14,073 nucleotides of DNA, taken from NCBI GenBank assembly GCA_012932865.1, contig SAXG01000177.1, positions 1-14,073 of the forward strand, given 5' to 3'. Within the stretch, counting starts at the first letter, position 1, and each line of letters begins with the position of its first letter. Shown one piece after another: positions 10,867 to 14,073 of the stretch. The DNA comes from Amylostereum areolatum (Eukaryota; Basidiomycota; Agaricomycetes; Russulales; Stereaceae). Below the pieces are notes generated by a model that did not search any database, was not told the origin of the DNA, and saw only the letters and a list, made by a program, of their open reading frames with translations. The position numbers and the translations under genes were made by a program.

Positions 10867-10872
10867 CACGTG
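10867..10872. promoter_or_regulatory. CACGTG box, Pho4-type high-affinity form
   Basis: Read toward VTC4 the site is CACGTGGG, matching the preferred core and flank of the fungal phosphate regulator Pho4 (NUC-1 in Neurospora). It lies about 200 bp upstream of the VTC4 ATG and about 75 bp upstream of the GTR2 ATG. In budding yeast VTC genes belong to the PHO regulon. Motif seen; binding inferred. Confidence 0.5.
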
Positions 10873-10943
10873 TTTCCCTTTATGGCTCACCGCGTCGCCC
10901 AGTAGTGTGGCGGCTCGCCTGACTCGCATCGTCCTCGCAGACA

Positions 10944-12609
10944 ATGGCCACTCCGCCCTCCGTCCCCGCCGCTCACGACGTTCAGCGTTCAAAGATCCTT
11001 CTCCTCGGACAGCGCAGGTCCGTCCTTGCCCTCTCTACTCCATCCACTGGCGCCTTACACAGCCTGCAGAAGCGGCAAAACCTCCATCCACGATGTTCTC
11101 TTCGACGATGCAAACCCGAAAGACACCTTCTACCTGGAACCCACCATCCGCATCCACAAGAATGCCTATGAGTTTGTCATATACCCCCTCGCTTTCGCAG
11201 TTTCTCACCCCCGCCGTTTCAGTTCTGTGATTCCACTAGAAATATGGGATTGTCCTGGTACAACGACCATAGACTCACTTGCCGCCCCCCTCTCCGATTT
11301 CGATTCTATCATTTATGTTATCGACATTCAGGTGCGTTTCACTCGCATCCCGGTCCGATCAACGTCCAACCCCGTTGCTTGGTCTTCCCACAGGACTCCT
11401 ACAGCCAGCCCGTTTCTCGCCTGCTCGATTTCTTCGTGGCGGCGTATCAAGAGAACCCGGAAGCCAATCTAGAGGTTTTCGTGCACAAGGCAGAAGCCTC
11501 GTCAGACGACTATAAAATAGGTAAATGCTCGTGTGACCTCCCCCCTGTTCGTCTCCCTCTCTTCCCACTCGATACCGGCCGCCGTTTTCCTTTACACCCA
11601 AAACTCGGTTCTATCCCATAACACATATTATTATGTCCGACATTGCGGAACGGGTCTCCCGCGCGATTGTTCCGCCGTCCTGTTCCGCCATCCACCCTCC
11701 GCTATACTTCCTCAATTCCATTCTTCTCAATTCATCGTCGGCGCCTTCATCCATCTGACCCCCTTTCTTAGAAATGTTCCGCCACATTCAGCACCGCGTA
11801 ATCGAAGAGCTGCTCGACATCTCCACGGAATACGAGCAGATGCCTCTCAACTTTCATTTAACCTCCATCTACGACCATTCCGTCCACGATGCATTTTCAC
11901 GCGTCCTACACAAACTCGTAGATTCCCTCCCTTATTTGGAAGAACTTCTCAACGCGTTTTGTACAGTGCGTGTATATGACCCTTTTGTATACCTGCATTC
12001 TAATCTCTATCGGTCTCAGAACGCTCAAGCGTCTAAGGCGTTCCTATTCGACGTCAAGTCGCGCTTATACGTCGCCACAGACGCGTCACCCGTTGACGCA
12101 GGCACGCATAATCTCTGCTGCGACTACATCAAGACGCTCCACCGACTTTGCGCCGCTGTCAAGTGCGCGTCCAATTTTGGCTCTCCTTTAGAACTCAGCT
12201 AACCGTTCATCTTCAGATCTGCGACGCCACCCCTCTGCGTCGCTCCCGCCGCCACCATCTCTCCCTCCAAATTCTCAACCATCATCTCTGCCAATAACTG
12301 CGCCGCACTCTCCACAACCCACCCCGCCACCATTCTACCGTCGAATCACCGTCCGCGGCCGACGCCGGCCTCTCCACCGAAGCATCCGACATCTTCCACC
12401 GAAGCATTCAATCCGTCGGCTTCCCTTGCGCTCGCTGGCGGCACAACATTGGCCTTTCATCAGATTACCCCTGCCCTCGCGCTGCTCGCTGTCCTCCCGA
12501 CCTCGGTGTACCGCGAGCGTGGTCTCTCGAGTACAACATCGTCTTCTTCCGCGAGGGCGTACAGGAGATCGTCGTCGTCGAGCACGAGGCTCGGGCAGGC
12601 GAATCCTGA
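10944..12609 (+). CDS. GTR2: Gtr2/RagC-type Rag GTPase, with one apparent frameshift
   Basis: Rag-family small GTPase; with a Gtr1/RagA partner it sits on the vacuole and passes amino-acid signals to TORC1. Exons: 10944-11017, 11070-11171, 11223-11331, 11394-11520, 11772-11965, 12020-12162, 12217-12609; junctions are GT-AG and in frame. P-loop GQRRSGKT (22-29), G3 WDCPG (67-71), G4 HKAE (126-129), then LTSIYDHSVHDAFS, and KAFLFDV (208-214) opening the roadblock-like C-terminal domain. The KAFLFDV-TD-PVD pattern and LTSIYDHS favour Gtr2/RagC over Gtr1/RagA. A Ser/Pro/Thr-rich linker (about 250-327) interrupts the C-terminal domain. After the Leu codon at 12524-12526 the frame must shift by one missing base to give EYNIVFFREGVQEI, which matches the family end and reaches TGA at 12607-12609. 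With that base the protein is 380 aa; without it a 55-residue unrelated tail follows, ending at 12694. Confidence 0.95.
11521..11771 (+). other. GTR2: GTR2 intron 4, 251 nt, unusually long
   Basis: It splits a Glu codon between DDYKI and MFRHIQHR. Donor GTAAAT and acceptor CTTAG; the joined protein is family-like with no missing segment. The other five introns are 51-62 nt. The interior is pyrimidine-rich with no recognised element. Confidence 0.85.
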
Positions 12610-13092
12610 ACCATCTGCGTGTATGTATGCGTCCGTCCGATCAGTATACACATATACGCATTTGTCCTGTGACTTGTATTCATCTCAACCCTGAGCACGC
12701 CTCCAACTTTCGCACAGCGAAGCATCTCATGCGGCCGTGTCGTAAATCGAACGTGATTTGGCGTTCTGTGATCTTCAGATGCCCCCCATATAGCCACGTC
12801 TACCGACGCGTTATACCCCCATAAACCTTTTCGGGTTTGGTCGCCGTGCTCAAGTGATATGATGGCCGTCCAGATGTCGCCCCAATAGGATCATACGTTC
12901 CAAACGGCGGTTCCGCATTCTTCGCCAGAGCCGCAGTACACATGACCATTACACATCGGCTCTCATCTTCTTGTGTGCATGCCGGCCTGAGAAAATGGAG
13001 GCCGTGTAGCTCACGTTCGTCCTTGTAAGGATTCATGTAAGTATGTCCGTCAAGTTCCGAGATCTGAGTACGAGTGTGTACACTGTACTGAC

Positions 13093-13112
13093 AGATAGAT
13101 AGATAGATAGAG
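13093..13112. repeat. (AGAT)n microsatellite
   Basis: Four perfect AGAT units followed by AGAG. A short simple repeat in noncoding sequence. Confidence 0.85.
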
Positions 13113-13511
13113 CAGTGACTCCGATTACGATTGGCACTGAAGCTGAAGCTGATCAGATGACCGCGCCGGTGTCGCGCGTACTCCGTGAGGTCAATGGTCG
13201 CAACCGCCGTATGCTTGTTCCGTTCACCGACCTTTCGCAGCCTGCCTTTCCCATTGTCGATCTACTCTCAACCGCAACCTGTTAACTGCCTCCTGGTTTC
13301 CGCTGCTTGGTACGAAAGACTCATCTTGCTCGTACCACGGTAGCGGCACACTGCGTACGCCGCGGAGGCACAACAAGGAGTGCCAGCGATGAAAAATATG
13401 CTGAACAGCAGCTCGGCGATAGCATTGGCGTCTGGCGATGGGCACCCCGTATTTATTCCTGAAGCCAAACAACGAAATTCAAACCGGAAGTCAATGGCCC
13501 AGCGGCAGGAT

Positions 13512-13539
13512 CAGCGTCTCCGTGCTTAGTGAGACGCTG
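13512..13539. repeat. Perfect 9-bp inverted repeat (hairpin)
   Basis: CAGCGTCTC and GAGACGCTG are exact reverse complements separated by 10 nt. A second overlapping pairing, CCCAGCG (13498-13504) with CGCTGGG (13535-13541), is also possible. No gene context; function unknown. Confidence 0.7.
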
Positions 13540-14073
13540 GGCGAGCGTGTACGTGGCCATACTTTTCACCTCAATATACCTTTCTCTACACAATCATTTG
13601 CGAAACTGCGCACCGTAGAGAATTAATGCTATGAGAAATTCCCCAGGCTGTTGAGGGTCGGTCAAGGATGGAGATCGTTTGCGAAACACCGCGCCTGGAC
13701 AAGGAAAGACGATGTCCATCTATTGCTTCATATCTAGCCTCGAACGACTGACATCGACAGGTCACGCGTGTTTTCTTGAAGAGGACCGCCCAAGTGAAGT
13801 AGGTGCCAAACGGGCGTTGCAAGGAATACACCAAATCCCCGATGTGAGCTTCAAAATTTGTGCGAAAGGACCGCCACGGACGGGTGACGGTCGTGTGCCG
13901 GGAAACCCTGCGTAGGAAACTGCGAAGGCATCCACAGATATCAAACCGAGACCGAATGAAGAGGACCCCAGGAGTCTCGCTGGTAAGTTAAATACACCTG
14001 GCCCTGCGGACTCGCCGAAGATGATACTATAGGCATATATTATCAATGTTCAATTCGCCTGCGGTGGATAACC

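Larger units (their letters stand above)
10667..10943. promoter_or_regulatory. Divergent promoter between VTC4 and GTR2
   Basis: Only 277 bp separate the two start codons, which face away from each other. The side next to VTC4 is pyrimidine-rich on the VTC4 strand. There is no clear TATA box. Two Pho4-type boxes lie inside (10806-10811 and 10867-10872). Both ATG contexts are good: CACC before VTC4, and ACA with a following G for GTR2. Confidence 0.75.
12610..14073. other. 1.46-kb stretch with no supportable gene
   Basis: It begins with the GTR2 3' side. Open frames on both strands are short (under 100 codons), overlap one another and show no family motif I recognise. One minus-strand frame (13268-13468) has a hydrophobic run about 20 residues long and could be a single exon of a membrane protein, but no flanking exons can be joined to it with confidence. 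A GATA-type microsatellite and a hairpin are listed separately. Confidence 0.5.

Noticed and set aside
11533..11979. 148-codon plus-strand frame running through GTR2 intron 4 into exon 5
   Set aside because: It is out of frame with the family-like protein of exon 5 and has no motif.
12618..12628. TGTATGTA, a Puf-like element just after the GTR2 stop
   Set aside because: It departs from the UGUANAUA core, and a short motif like this is common by chance.
13950..14046. IFGESAG string on the minus strand, resembling the carboxylesterase nucleophile elbow
   Set aside because: A stop codon lies a few codons upstream, and the residues before and after do not follow the esterase pattern. Probably chance, unless an exon outside the window joins it.

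Overview
The window looks like nuclear DNA of a basidiomycete fungus, probably an agaricomycete. The genes are cut by many short GT-AG introns, mostly 46-62 nt, and the proteins are fungal: a dissociated type I fatty acid synthase beta subunit, a vacuolar polyphosphate polymerase with SPX domain, and a Gtr2/RagC-type Rag GTPase. I worked out exon boundaries by hand by requiring reading-frame continuity and family-like protein across each junction. No database search was run.

Layout. (1) 1-5875, minus strand: fatty acid synthase subunit beta (FAS1), six exons visible, running off the left edge inside the malonyl/palmitoyl transferase domain. About 4.9 kb of it is clean, but the last ~960 nt (the left end of the window) carry at least ten single-base lesions, two in-frame stops and a damaged splice donor. 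(2) 5876-7130: intergenic, FAS1 upstream region plus VTC4 3' side, with one CACGTG box. (3) 7131-10666, minus strand: VTC4, 13 exons, 868 codons, fully intact. (4) 10667-10943: a 277-bp divergent promoter with one CACGTG and one AACGTG (Pho4-type) box. (5) 10944-12609, plus strand: GTR2, seven exons, intact apart from one missing base near 12526. (6) 12610-14073: no gene that I can support; a GATA microsatellite and a perfect 9-bp hairpin are visible.

How the genes relate. VTC4 and GTR2 share one short promoter, and both products are expected at the vacuolar membrane: Vtc4 makes polyphosphate and senses inositol pyrophosphates, while Gtr2 with a Gtr1 partner signals amino-acid status to TORC1. 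The Pho4-like boxes fit phosphate control of VTC4. FAS1 is a separate lipid-synthesis gene lying tandemly downstream of VTC4.

I see no mobile element, CRISPR array, rRNA or tRNA, and no clear undescribed system. The points most worth checking are the abrupt damage in FAS1, the single frameshift in GTR2, the phosphate-type boxes in the shared promoter, and the two outsized introns.
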